A DNA stretch of 64,000 bases from Strongylocentrotus purpuratus (lineage: Eukaryota; Echinodermata; Echinoidea; Camarodonta; Strongylocentrotidae): the NCBI RefSeq assembly GCF_000002235.5, contig NW_022145601.1, positions 23,973,389-24,037,388 of the forward strand. The letters run 5' to 3'. Within the stretch, counting starts at the first letter, position 1, and each line of letters begins with the position of its first letter. The notes under the pieces are model-generated. The model ran no database searches, was not told where the DNA came from, and worked only from the letters and a program-made list of their open reading frames with translations. A program made the translations under genes and the position numbers. This document shows, piece by piece, positions 33,581-46,700 of the stretch.

Positions 33581-35102
33581 AATAAGAACAACTAAAGGTG
33601 GTGGATACATTTACGTGCCAGTCATGATTATGAAAGCCGTACAAAAATCGACTTACAACAATGATAATGTAGATCAGCATGGTCATATTGTCTATAACAT
33701 TTGCTGAATCTTTATTATATGAGTAGAAATAGAAACAGTTTAAAATGCCGAATTCGTGGTTAATGTGCATTTGCGAAATCGAAAAACAGATAAAAAAATT
33801 ATAATGATCCAAACCTTTTAAAATTGGGTTTTATTATGTCGTAATCGTGTTATTTTAATTGATTTTGAAAATGGAACATCTAGAGCAATAATCGTGTGAT
33901 ACTTCACCGTTAGTATCCTCAACGCGTATTAATGCAATACTGACTTTATATATAAACATTACTTTAGAAATGTGTATTTCAGTGTTTTCCTTTTTAATGG
34001 GTTGACCCCTTTTTTAGAGGTGAATAGAGTACCGAAGTGCTAAAGTCATAATCGCTCGTCGCCCAGGTTACTGATTCTAAACAACAGAGCATGCGCATGA
34101 GGTTTACCGCCAAATTATCCAACCAATGGGATGGGGCAGGGCAAATTGAGCGTTTGGCGCTGGTGTGATCATCACGCGAACAAATTGTTTGGAACCAGCA
34201 ACCTTGCCATCTTGGCCAGTATGGCATCACACTTTCTGTATATATTCTTTATACATTCTATAGAATACTTCGTACAATATGAAGTAGTAAGACGAGAACA
34301 GCCTCTATCATTTTCATTCGTAACTGTAATAGAAGTTCTATTCAATTCAAATGAGTACAATAGTCCATCGCTCTTATCATCTCCATCATACATGTATATA
34401 CAGAAATGACTAGCTTTCTCATAATCATGACAATGAAAAGTCATTTCTCCCTCTGGTTGTACATTTTCTTTTTCTTCTTCGTATTATATCATGTTCTCTT
34501 TTTATACAAATCCATCTATGTTTATATACATTCTTTTATCAACTCTTTTATCGTTTGATGTCGGCTTTGTACATTTATAGATGGTAGGTTATACTGTAGA
34601 GGGGGAAAGGGTTTTGTAGACGTTGCACAGTACTATATAAGCTTGGAACGAACTCGGTAAATCGTAGTACGCATTTATAGCAATCTGCTACGTGACCGCA
34701 ATGTACGTGATTTAATATCCAATTTGTATTTTCCAGGCCTCAAGCTGGATGTAAAATAAGAGGATATACAATAATGGTTAAACCAGCAGTCTTTAATACT
34801 TAAATAACTATTAACTTCCTCATTCTTCCGACAGTCCCTCCCAAACTCTTTGGTCTGTCAAAAGCTACAGTACACGTCTTAGGGAATGTGTATCGACTTC
34901 GAAACCGAAATTGTCAGATAGATATTCATTTCAGAAGCGTCATAGAACTCGTTTCTAATAATCCATGCCAAGTTATCGCGAGAGCTCAGAGCTACACTAG
35001 CACTTGCTTGTAGGGTATGAAACATTATTCGGGGTTTCCCTCTAACATTTGTATATATTGACAAATGACGATACTTATTTACTTATAAATCAGGGTCTAT
35101 AT

Positions 35103-35105
<3 letters not shown>

Positions 35106-35142
<37 letters not shown>
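35106..35142 (+). repeat. (TA)n microsatellite
   Basis: About 18 TA units; similar tracts occur at 36353-36376 and 40730-40767. Confidence 0.95.
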
Positions 35143-35146
<4 letters not shown>

Positions 35147-35439
35147 ACGACTGTTTGTTCACCTGAACTAAATTTGAGCATGTTTATTTAAAAAGAGAGT
35201 TTTGACATGGATTTTAGTTAAGCGTGTTTGTTCTAAGAGGAATCCACTTTAGAATGCGCATGGGCAGAAAGAGATCACTTGTATATACAAACACTGTAAA
35301 ACCCATGGAGACGAACGCTGAATACGGGTTCATTAAAGATATGTCATCATTATCTATTTATGTATACAGGGGAAAGTGCTGTTTCAGGATGGAAAACAAA
35401 GTTTTTGTTATGAAGCACCTCATTTACTTTGACAGTGTT

Positions 35440-35655
35440 TAAAGATAAAGTTGAGTTCTGGTCATGCGATTGCATTGTGAAAGAAAAGGTGTGGAATGGA
35501 TCAGAAAAAGTTGATCATGTAGCATGTAAGTATTGGTGTGTATTGCAAGGTTCTGGAGTCATCAAAATCATAATAAATTTGACCTAGTCTTGGTAAAGTA
35601 ACAAGCACTTTACACAGAATGATGTATGTGGGACTAAAAAAATGGTGTCGGGGCT
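35440..35655 (+). repeat. Dispersed repeat pair, copy A
   Basis: About 220 bp, including TCATGCGATTGCATT and TGTATTGCAAGGTTCTGGA, matched in inverted orientation at 46610-46850 with roughly 80-85% identity by eye. Confidence 0.85.
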
Positions 35656-36024
35656 ACTAACCTTGATTTCCTTATCTTTTTATGCTCATTACTCAGCCAG
35701 TATACATTTTCTACCATAATTGTTTGGCAAATGACATTTATATGTACTCTTGAACATCCAGTGTAAGTTTCGTTTGATTCTATGAGAATTCATTTTTTTT
35801 TTTTTTTTTTTACCAGAACTCAAGTTTATCTTTAATTTGAAATGCAGAAGAGTGGATTCTTCATGTTTACAAGACGTGGATATGTTGCGATCATTTTTAC
35901 ATCTCCGAAATGGTCAATTTGTAGATTTCTACTGATCGGTTGACATAATCCCATGACCATGATGACGGGTCCAATACCATTCTATCCAAAACTTATTTTT
36001 ATGGATATTTTGATCAATCTCTAT

Positions 36025-36110
36025 TTACTTCTTTTCTAAGCGCATAGGGACTTTCTTTATGTTAGTGATATGCGCTATACAAATAACGTTCATTATTATT
36101 ATTATTATCA
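36025..36110 (+). mobile_element. SINE 3' tail fragment
   Basis: TAAGCGCATAGGGACTTTC...GATATGCGCTATACAAATAACG followed by (ATT)n, a typical SINE tail without a head. A related 'gcgctatataaatatca' tail lies at 62400. Confidence 0.6.
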
Positions 36111-39077
36111 AAAATATTTAATATGATAATAGTTTGATATGATACGACATTAGACGTAATTGTGAATGCTACTACTTGAATATTACATGGTATATTTAGA
36201 TGTACATTTTGCGAGTTTGGTGATGTAATTGTGTGATATTAAACCTGAGATCTTCCCTTTACGTGTTACAATACATATTACCAATTTATACGATGTTTTT
36301 TATATTCAATATATATCTCTGAATAATATCTAATAATTTATCATAGCATATCATATATATATATATATATATATATTTGTCATAGTATTGTCGTTATCAT
36401 AAAAGTTGTATTATATATCTTGAACAATTATTACTCTACCATCTGTATTTACCAATCTGAATATATAACAAATGGTTCTTAAAAACTATGTAGATGGTGT
36501 TTTCAGATTTCAAACCTATGGCAAACTGAAGAAAGTTAATGGATAATGATGCATTCTCTACATGTTCTATGAAAACGTAGATAAGCTTTGAGAATGATGT
36601 TGCATTCTGTTACCAATACCCAGTCGTAACAAAATAATCACTACTATTATGATTCCCTTTTCATAGTGTAGAACACTATCATTCTCCCAGTCTTATTTCT
36701 ACATAGGATTCGTGTAAAAATGTTATCATCATAAAATACTATTTTTTTTTTAGAATCTGTATTTATATTTGCTGTAATAACTTTTTGATTTGTTATTAAA
36801 GAGAACGTGGTATGTTAAGTTTGTTTTAGTACTTGGTTCCATTACCATAATAAATAAGAGGGGTAAAAATGTTCGTTTATTAAACACATCCTGCATAAAC
36901 ATATAGAAATATAGATATATCCAGCTATTTGGTACATTATGTTTCATTCTAGAGTGTTGGAAATATGTTGGGGAATATTGATTACTCTAAAAATGCTTTT
37001 GTCGAAATGTTTGTACACGTCATAACCACCATTACGCGAATGTAATTTTGTTTTACTGGGTTATCGATATTTTAATGACTTTAGTTTAGACTTTGAATGA
37101 TTTTCAGTTTGGAAAGCTATCTATAAACAATTAGTTTAATCAAATAAGTTGATAGCCTTATGTAGATTTTGATTTAACAAAGCAGGTCCATGCAACAGTA
37201 AAGAACAAGTTTAAAAGGGCTTTAAAAATGAATGCAAGTAGCCATCTATCTTTTATGAGTTAAAGAAAAACGGAATCGCTCAAAATGAGACAGGAAAAAA
37301 GATTTTATGTTGACATGAATTATGTGGATATGAATAAGATCGAACTATCATTTCATGTGAACGTCAATTCTCCCCGAGAGTGTGGGGTGAGAAGTTTGTT
37401 TGAACAGCTACGATAAAATGCAAGCGCAAAATAGACGACAAGTTATTTCGAGTAATCATTTCAATTGTTGGCAGATTTTATAGGTATTTTAGCTTACCAA
37501 AGGTAGCAGTAGATTTCTCTTGTAGGTTTAACCTTTTTATTATACATAGATATTTAAACGATGTATTATATGTATGGTACTGTGGGTGGGTATGTGTGCA
37601 TGGGTATGTGTGCGTGTGTTTGTGTGCGTGCGTGGTGCTTGTGTGCGGGTGTGCATCCCTGGTGGACATGTTTGATGTATTTTGTACTCAACAGGCTGGA
37701 TTCGGACCTGTACTGCGTAGTATATAAGAATACTGAAGACATAAAAATAGATGGATGTATCTTAAAGAATTTATTCAAAGTAGCATGTAGGTATGGGTAT
37801 ACTACACTTTATCTTTCAAATCCTGATGTTAAGTATCATCATTGTCATATTGTCTTCTTTAGAATGTCAGAGAGGTATAAACATATGTTAATAGCTTGAA
37901 TCTTCTTGTTCAGATTGCTATTCATTTTGTTTCCTTTTTTATCCATCAATAGTCTTTTCGCAGAAGTAAACAAATTTGACGTGTTTCGTATAACCACTTA
38001 AAAGTTTGTTATAAAGTCCATGTTGCGGCTCAGCCGTAAAACGGTTACATTTCCTAATGTAATTGTATAATCTAAATAATATATGTTCGGTTTGGTAAAT
38101 TTCTTGCCTGTATTCTTTGGGTATGCTAGCAACATTGCTGATTTAGGACCGATTACTTTTTTAAAATTTACTGTGAAACACTCCATGTGTTTAATTCCTA
38201 ATGATTCATTATTGATATTATTATTTTGTGGTTGGTATTTAGTGTCTACAAGAATCTGGTAATACAACCTTCACCAAATATTAGGATATTCCTTTCGTAC
38301 AATAGAACGCAAATCATCTTGTTTTTCATGTCTTGCAACAAACTATTGTCAACAACATTCAATACATCACGTTAAAATACTTACTGGAAGTTATTACATA
38401 TATTTCATCTATTATATATGAATGGATGTGTTATCCTTTGAAGCTCGTATAATTTTCCTCATTGACACACATTGACATCGCGACAGCTTGCTTAACTCGA
38501 GGACTCATGTGAATATTAAGGTATTTATCTACCATATTAAGCACGAAATTTGTTCTAAACTTCTTTCATTTTTAAAATGAGAGTTAGATCCAAAGCAAGT
38601 TTTGTATAATATAGATATCTTTATCCTCAATTTTGATATAACCCAGTGGTATCGAAGCCGCCACATACACTGGCATACTCTCACATTATCTTTGGAAACA
38701 GTTTAACAGCTATTTCGTTATAGAGAAATGATTATAACCATTTCGAAGTCGATGTATACACTATGATATTTCTTACGTTTGTACCTTAGAAACAGGGATG
38801 TTATATAAAATATGCAATTCCCATTTGGCATGTAAATGTATCATAACTTTGAAAAAAGGTTGAAATGTAAGATTATCTAGAGAGGTAATGTGTAGTGTGT
38901 ATTATATGGATTTCTTGTTTTTAAACATTTTGTGCATTTAAGTGGTGATTGTGTTTTTATTTTTATTCTATATAGTAACTCGTGCGATGGTGCTACGTAA
39001 AGTATGAATAAAGACCTCCCCTTGAGTGAATTACACCATCCAACAAACAGCTTCATGCGTGTGTACTGTTCTGTTGT

Positions 39078-39242
39078 CCCCCCCCCCCACACACACACAC
39101 ACTCTCTCTCTCTCTCTCTCTCTTCTAGCTCGTTCAACCCCTAAACCCAAGTTAAATTGTTTGGAAAGCCTTCTCTCCCTTCCTTTATGTCTGTTTGTCT
39201 CTCTATTTCCCTCCCCTCTCTCTCTCTCTCTCTCTCTCTCTC
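39078..39242 (+). repeat. C-run, (CA)n and two (CT)n tracts
   Basis: Poly-C, then ACACACAC and (CT)n to 39122, and a second (CT)n at 39213-39242. Confidence 0.9.
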
Positions 39243-40129
39243 GCCCAGTCTGTCTGTCTCCATATCTCTCTTGCTGTCTGAACTCATAAACTCAAAATTC
39301 AGTAGTTTGAAAAGCCTATCGAAAGGGTCATGACTTCTTCTCTTTACAATAAAATACCTACGTATAGACGAAAATGGACATGATATGCCTGAGGGATCTA
39401 CGAACAACTACACAAACAAACATTAGGAACAAAGAAGTAATGGCCTTGTACAAAATTGGGTAGTCATTATGTGCTTATGCATGGAGTAAGAGAGAAAATT
39501 ATAACGTGGCGAAGAGTGGGAGAAAGAGATCGCAAAATAGACAGGAGATATAGAATTATAAATTTTGATATTTACATTTCAGCAAGTGTTGAATGGACTG
39601 GGCTTTGTACAGCGAAGTTATACAACAACAACAGAAATTAGAAATTACAGCAGAAATTACAGCAGAAATTAGAAGAAGACAAAATTAGAAAGGGGTAGCA
39701 CAGGAGGGGAAATTGAAGAGGCTATGATGGTCTTAAAAAGAGGGCCAAAGAAGGGACAAGTTGACAAAGGTTAAGAGCTAAACAAAAAAACGACGACACA
39801 AGACGTACATCTCAGTATCGCAAGCCTTCTGAAAAATGTATTGAGAGTTCACGAGACTGGCATTATTGATCTTGAGAGCCATCCGTCTCGTTGGCTGTTG
39901 GTCCCATAGTTTTTTGGTCTAAGGGGATGTCCGTTCAAAAATATATTCAAGTTTTAAAATTCGTTAACAGCATTATTGACGACGCGATCCTGTCCTCGTC
40001 TTGTCTGACAGTGCTACAATATGTATGTATTAGAGCCCTGTATATTTATGTAACGTGCTTTATAATTCATGCTCTATAATTGAATCCCTTGACAAGATGA
40101 GACTTTAAATGTAATATCTCCCATTTGCA

Positions 40130-40640
40130 GGCCAACAAAAATTAATTATCTTTGAAAGATATTACTAATTTAGAACTTCCCTCAAAACGAAAGGACTTGG
40201 AAATGGCTGTTAGTGGGAAAACAACGACCATTAGTTGTCGAATCGACTTAAGTGATTGCAATCACTTGAGTAATAGTCTGATTTTCATATCCTTTTACCG
40301 AATGGTCGTACGTTTTGTGCAGCTCAACGATTCAATCATTTTAATTTTGGCTATTACAAGTAGTGGGTTATGGATCATTTGATGTGCAAATGCTCATGAA
40401 CATGTTACAGCTAATTTTTATGTATGTTATTACCATAAAAAAATGTTAGTCAGTCACTCAGTAGTGTCTGACGGTGAAGTATAGAGGGTAAACGGGTTTC
40501 CTTGCATAATTTGAATACTAGAACACAGCTAATGTTTACATTTCACAGATAGGACATACATGGCGTTTTCATAATACCTGCAAAATTCTACTGAATTTGA
40601 TGTTGGTTGCAAAAGGGACATAGTATCTTTAAACTAGATA
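40130..40640 (+). repeat. Dispersed repeat, copy A
   Basis: About 510 bp matching 60595-61470 in inverted orientation. A short open frame (from 40152) shares peptides with one on the other copy, but both copies diverge in step with the DNA and there is no protein-like constraint I can see, so I call it a repeat. Confidence 0.85.
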
Positions 40641-40722
40641 GCTGGTCAATGGGAGGTCTTGAAAGCATCATAGATGAATCTAGTGAACAAGGTAATCTAA
40701 AAGTAGATGTGTATATAATTAC

Positions 40723-40769
<47 letters not shown>

Positions 40770-40784
40770 TTCGTAAAGTAATCT

Positions 40785-40980
40785 ATTGGAGGTGCCATGG
40801 CATAGCGGTTCATTCACTCAGTGACTCTCAATCTTAGGGTTGACGGTTTGAACTCCAGCCAGATGCCTGTCCTTTCTTAGAACATTAATCCCCATTTTCC
40901 ATTCTCAACCCAGGATTGTGAATGGGTACCTGGCAGTTTGTGGGTTAATAATAATTTCAGGGCCCGCGTGAATAGTAGGA
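40785..40980 (+). mobile_element. tRNA-derived SINE
   Basis: GGCATAGCGGTTCATTCAC and GGTTTGAACTCCAGCC as Pol III-like boxes, then 'gaacattaatcccc...caacccagg...gggtacctggcag', the same body as the 29.7-kb SINE. Inserted just after a TA microsatellite. Confidence 0.75.
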
Positions 40981-43449
40981 TTCATACTGATGTGGTAATA
41001 TATATAATTATTAAAGTATACAAGCATATACGGAAAATGCAAGGACTATGAGATTCGGTTCGTTTGAGTTTGTCTATTTAACACAGTTAAAAAAAGACCA
41101 ACATCAGCTAAAAGCTGCTTTTTAGCAAGGCCGGAGTATCGTTTCAATCTCATTCCGCTACAGCCGTATATATACACATAATATATGCTTCTAAGTTTCC
41201 ATGCCGGTATAGTGAAATAGATGCATGTGTATATTGGCAATAGTCCTTTGTGCTTGCTAAAGTTGTACCCTCTCACGAGCCCCCTTTTTATCTTGAGTAT
41301 ATTGGGCCTCTACCGTCAGCCGTGAAAGAAGCCCTGAAAAACAAACATTTAAAGTTAAAAATCCGTAAACTGGTCCTTGTGTTAACGAGATCAAAGGTTT
41401 CTGTACTGAATAGGCCTACATGAAACTCAAATCATTTTAATTTGAGGAGCAAGGTTTTTGTTTATGTTTTCATTTCGTTTAGTATGCGGATGCGGAGTGT
41501 TACCTTATCTTGAGCAGAACATAATTTTCATCTTTAATTTTTTTTCTTTTTTCTTCATGGTCTATTTCGAAAGTTACAAATTAATTGCAACGTAAATCAT
41601 GGTAATAAACAAATTCTATTAAAAACATCAACAACGTATAAAACATACATTTTAATACTAATATGGCATAATCATGAAGAAGGATTGAAACAGAAGCTAA
41701 ACTTGAAGGCGTGATAACATAATTCCCCTCCTCCCCCCCCCCCAAAAAAAAAAACACATACTAAAAATAAATGGTTGGCTTTATCAAAAGAAGCTGTAAA
41801 CTAGACAATCTTAACAGGAAAGACAGGTGGGTAGTTTTATTATTTTTTTTATTGTCAGTTTGTATATCGTATCAGACAAAAATTACGATTTTAATTTTTT
41901 TTGTTTAAACCAAAGGTTAAAAAAGAAAAACAGACTACGGAACACATTGCCCTATGTGTAAATCTCAACTAGTTTAAGAGGCTGAGAGAAAAGAATTGTT
42001 CTTGTACGTATCTGCCGAGGCAGTAGTCCTACAGGGCAAACATTTTTTTCCAAAACCTAGTATTGCGAAAACACAGCTACATTTCTAAAACAGTACCAAA
42101 AACTTCTGTAGTGCCCTTTATTTTACAAAAAGAACAATGATGTACGTTTTTTGTTGTTGTAAGAGTAGGTGCTAAAAAGAGAGGCGTTTTATAAAATATC
42201 TGGATCGGGTGGTTTAGACAGGGAACTTGCTCTTTTTTCTGGATGTTATTTTAACATTTTGATATTTAACACATTAAGTTATAGTCAATAATCATGATAA
42301 TTACAGATCAAGAGCCATATCAGTGTTCTAATAGATCAATTGGCTTACTCAAATTTATGTCAGGATGTAATACCTTGTTTTTTATTTCACATTCAGCAAT
42401 GTTTTATATAACCCTACCTGCTATTATCACTTTTTCATGTAGCCTAATGGCGTTACAATTTCATTAGCCATTTTCTGATATTGTGCGGTATCCCATTACC
42501 ATAGTTTCAAGTTTCAACTTTATTTTGTTTCACATTTCACAAAAAAGAATTCACAATAATTGGCAAAATTAGAACATAATGTGAAATAAACTAAAAGTGA
42601 CACATTATATAATCAATTCTTTGAAAAGACGTCGAAATTAATTGCATTGAATAGAAGGTTATACAGGGTGAAATGTGAGGAACCTATTGAAAAGCTCAGC
42701 TTGTAGATTATAGGTTCTTATAAATAAAACTAACATTTGATTGAAGTGGCAATGGTGAAGGACGTAACAATAATAATAGGTGGGCAAGAAAGCCTTAACA
42801 TAAGATGATATACAAAGTGAAAAAATAGCAAATACAGCAAACAAATTAATTAGTTACCACAAAAATGTCACGATTATAGTCACTTTAAAATATTGAGGTC
42901 ATTAAACGAAGTCATTGATCGAGGTCACTCGAGCGAAGCAGTAGACATGAACAATAATGATACAGTAATATACAATGATCTGTAGGCCGTAGCCCAGACA
43001 CAATCCACAGTTTCCAACATGCATTCCACTCCATGCACGTCTGCTCCCAGAGAGCCCCAAGTCACCTGCGCCATGCCCCAGGCCTCCCCCGCAGTATCAC
43101 CTGCATGAATCAGTTTACGGCAGCCGCTGCCAGGCCGGAAAAGCCACATGGCTTGTCCGACCTAGCAACGACTGATTCATGCAGACGACCCCAGAAAGAA
43201 AAACAAGGACTTGGCACATCTAGGCGAGCACGTTCGCATGCCCGAGGGCCTTCCGAGATTAGGTGCGCATGCGTCAGAACATAATTAACGGAGAAGGCCG
43301 GAATGTACAATGTAGAATATCATAAGTACTCTATTTACACATTCTATATCATGTAAATGTTTAATATTTTGTGTTATATAAGACACAAAAAAAAATGCCA
43401 TTAATTCACTCAAATTATATATATCTCCCTCCCTCTCCCCAACCCTACT

Positions 43450-43460
43450 CCTCTCCCCCC

Positions 43461-43507
<47 letters not shown>
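43450..43507 (+). repeat. Poly-C and (CT)n tract
   Basis: C-run of about 18 followed by about 18 CT units, roughly 120 bp beyond the 3' end of the MCT-like gene. Confidence 0.95.
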
Positions 43508-43510
<3 letters not shown>

Positions 43511-43592
43511 TTATTACTTGGGAGAGTTACATAAGTTCATGATTTGTTTGGAGAAAATTGGCTAGCAATGTCAATAAAGTTCAGAGTTCTTG

Positions 43593-43598
43593 TTTATT
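43593..43598 (-). promoter_or_regulatory. Candidate poly(A) signal of the MCT-like gene
   Basis: AATAAA on the minus strand, 28 bp after the TAG. This would give a very short 3' UTR; an alternative signal further down is possible. Confidence 0.4.
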
Positions 43599-43625
43599 AA
43601 ACACGAATTGTCAGACACGAAAAAG

Positions 43626-43768
43626 CTAGGTAGCCATGTCCTCGCTCTTATTTCCAGTGACATGAATGATTAGCAGATACACGAGGAGATTAAGAACGAC
43701 GAGTGCATGGATGCCTCCTAGAAACAGAAATACGGTTTGGAATGATCCTGTTGCGTCGTAGAGAGCAC
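43626..43768 (-). CDS. MCT-like transporter exon 4 (M12, stop)
   Basis: Acceptor ctttctccag, stop TAG at 43628-43626. Encodes ALYDATGSFQTVFLFLGG and a last helix ending YLLIIHVTGNKSEDMAT. Too short to stand out as an ORF; found from the splice phase of exon 3. Confidence 0.88.
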
Positions 43769-46700
43769 CTGGAGAAAGACAAGTGAAATCAAATCAGTTA
43801 TAATCATGACAATTTGTATTGAGACCACAAGTTTACCTTTCAAACAAATGAAATAGAACTTGAAAAGAATAGTATAGATTTGGAACGATAAGACAAGTTA
43901 TGTACTGCGTTTCATCATAGCGAAAGCCTGGAGAAAATATACAAAAGAAATGAAATGGATGTTGATTGTGAGTGATTATATTATCTTTCATTTGTTTTAG
44001 ACGTTTTTAACCCATGTATTTAATTACGATTGCCCGTAAAGATTTCTTTCATCAGGTCAAGTAATTTGACACATTATAGAGTATGGAGGTGTCTAACATC
44101 ATGCACTATATAATCCGTTATCGTTATTATCATAATTGCCATCATAAGGATATGTTTGTGTAAGTTCAAGCCTTGATAGGCTTCGGATGAAAACAGTCAA
44201 CAGTCAAAGCTGCATAATTATCACAAACACGATATCACAAAGATTAGGGGCCACAAGCCTTTCAAACCAAAATGGCTAACATACCAAATTGTTCTCCCCC
44301 AAAAACGCCGCCCCCCCCCTCCCCTAACATGTTTTGCCAACACCTAACTTGCTTACTTCAAATCATTTTGTCATCGCGTCTGGATGGGTAGTCGCGTTAT
44401 CCGACCTTTTGAGAAAACATGGCCCCTTTATTCACGAAATGTCGGGGGTAATGTTTGTAAAATAAACCCCTCTCATCTGTAAAATAGTCTTGTCCGCTTT
44501 ACCCGACACTTTTTGAAAGACCTACGGCTCTTCTACGAAAGGTCGCGTGACCTCCTGCTTTCGTTTCACGAAAGGTCGTGTAATGCAACCACCCGACCGA
44601 ACACGATGACCCGACGATTCAAAGTAAGCCACACATGGTGATATAATGATAACATGTACACATTAAACGATCGGAGAAACTTTCGAAAAACCAACCCACA
44701 GCAATTTCACCAGCCTTGTCCATAATTACCTACTCAAAACTGTGAACTAACAACAAAACACAATTTACACAGACGTAATTTCAATATGTTTTGCATGGGA
44801 TATTCAACAGGGTATAGAAATTACCCTTAAGTGGGTTTTTTTCGAAAGTCTCCCCTATCGTGTTAATTGCATTCTACCTGCTGCAAAGCCGCCCGCTAAC
44901 CCTCCAATGCCAGATGACAACGCAGCGTACCCATATCCAAGAGTAAAATTCTGTGATGAGGTCGTTATCTTGCACATTGAGGCCCGCATAGTAGTGTTGA
45001 TGAACAAAGTCCAACCCTGCAGAAACGCAGTCATGCACATGAAGTGGTAGGAAGTGACCCAAGGATCTATCAAGAACGTTGCCGAAGCTACAGCGCTGCT
45101 GATACAGCTGATGACGAAGGGATCAACGCCGAAGTAGAGTATAACCGTCAGGAAGATCCGCCCAAGTAGCGCGCCGACGCCTCCGATTGTGGACAAGAGG
45201 ACAGCCTTAGAGCTACTGATGCCCTGCCACTTTGCGTGAGGTATAAGATAGAGCATCCAGGCATATGTACCGACATGAGTGAGGAAATACACCGGTAAAA
45301 CCAGAGTAAAAAGTGGTTCCCGAATGAATATGCAGTTCACAAAGAATCCTGTGATTGAGTGGGGCTGGTCAAATTCTTTTCTTTCGGTTTGGCAACTGTC
45401 TTGGGCTGTTCCGTTGGTGGTTAGTCCGATTTCTTCACTTATAAGTGGACATTGTTCAATCGTATCCGTGTGTATGCAATCATCGTCGCTGAATTCTGAA
45501 GTCCTTGGAAGACAAAATGAGTTCTCATGTTTTGGGTCCCTTCCTTCAAAACATCTCTCGTGCCTAATTTGCTGTATTCCACCCAAGGAACACTGTCCAT
45601 TTCCAGTAGCCTTTAATTCATCAATTACCTGTTTATCTCCAGCTTCGGTATCCCCTTCACAAGCCCCGAGTTTGATTTTGATTTGAGTTGATTTAAAGGG
45701 TGACACCGCTCCTGCACCAACCTGACCACTCCTCCGTGATACAATATCCTTCGAGCACTCGATCTTCTTGGGTAGTGTACCGCTTTGTTCAGGTGGAGGT
45801 CTTAGAGTGGCACTTCCGGCTACCTGATGTAGGAAGATGGCACTGAAGATTAGCATAGCCCCGCAGTACCCGTACGCCCGTTCGCACCGCTCTATCAGGA
45901 TAGGGATGAAGAGGATTCCCACAGAGCTACCAATCTCAGTCAAAGTATTTACCATAACGAAGCTGTTGGCAAAGTAGTCATTCATCGTCACACAACACGT
46001 CATGTAGCCCATTGCTAATGCGATACCTAGGAGGGGGAAAGGGATATAAGCAGGAATACATACATGTATATAAATTATGTTAATGACATTAATCAATATT
46101 AAATGTGACTAAGTAATTACACAGCCACATAGAATTTCAAGTGGCTATTACAAGAAGCCAATGTTTGATTGTACCTGAACAGTGTCCGAAAGAGTAAAAT
46201 AAAAAATTCTTTAGGCTCCCCAGAACTACAAAACTGTAATATTAATTTGGACAAAAACATCTGTATCTGCCGCTCTTTACCAAGGTAATGTTTTGTTATA
46301 ATGCGAGTAGTTTACCCAATAGAAAACAATGAAGCAATCATAGCAAAACATGTTCTAAACGATGAAAAAGATGAAAAAGATGAAAAGTAAAAAGGGCCCA
46401 TCGTTGGAAAGTATTCATCAACTGTACGGGGCAAACCAAAACTGTAGAATTAAAGAGAAGGTTGAGTTCTGGGAAGAGTTGAAAAATAATTTGTGAGCAT
46501 TACTCATTCTTATTATGCAAGTGTGGAAGAACATCAGTTAAGACATGTTCCCTGAAAAGCATGGCTCTTCAAATGCCTTCATATTCTAAATATGCATGTA
46601 ACATTGTAAAAATCGGGGGCCGGCTTTTTACGCCACGTGTTCGTGTAGTCCCATATACATCTTTCTGTGCAAGTGTTTGTAACTTTACCAAGACTTGGCC

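Larger units (their letters stand above)
32980..43592. other. Non-coding interval between the two convergent genes
   Basis: About 10.6 kb with presumed 3' UTR of the ATP13A gene at its left end, SINE pieces, TA and CT microsatellites and two dispersed repeats. No coding exon recognised. A GC-rich block stands out at about 42990-43290. Confidence 0.6.

Noticed and set aside
34010..34230. Possible promoter with CCAAT and GCATGCGCATG words
   Set aside because: Isolated motifs with no downstream exon on either strand; not enough to call.
40152..40382. Small conserved protein, since a similar peptide is encoded at 61347-61159 on the other strand
   Set aside because: The similarity extends through the whole ~510-bp repeat, including parts without an open frame, so it reflects DNA copies.
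45279..45686. 135-codon open frame on the plus strand
   Set aside because: Antisense shadow of transporter exon 3.
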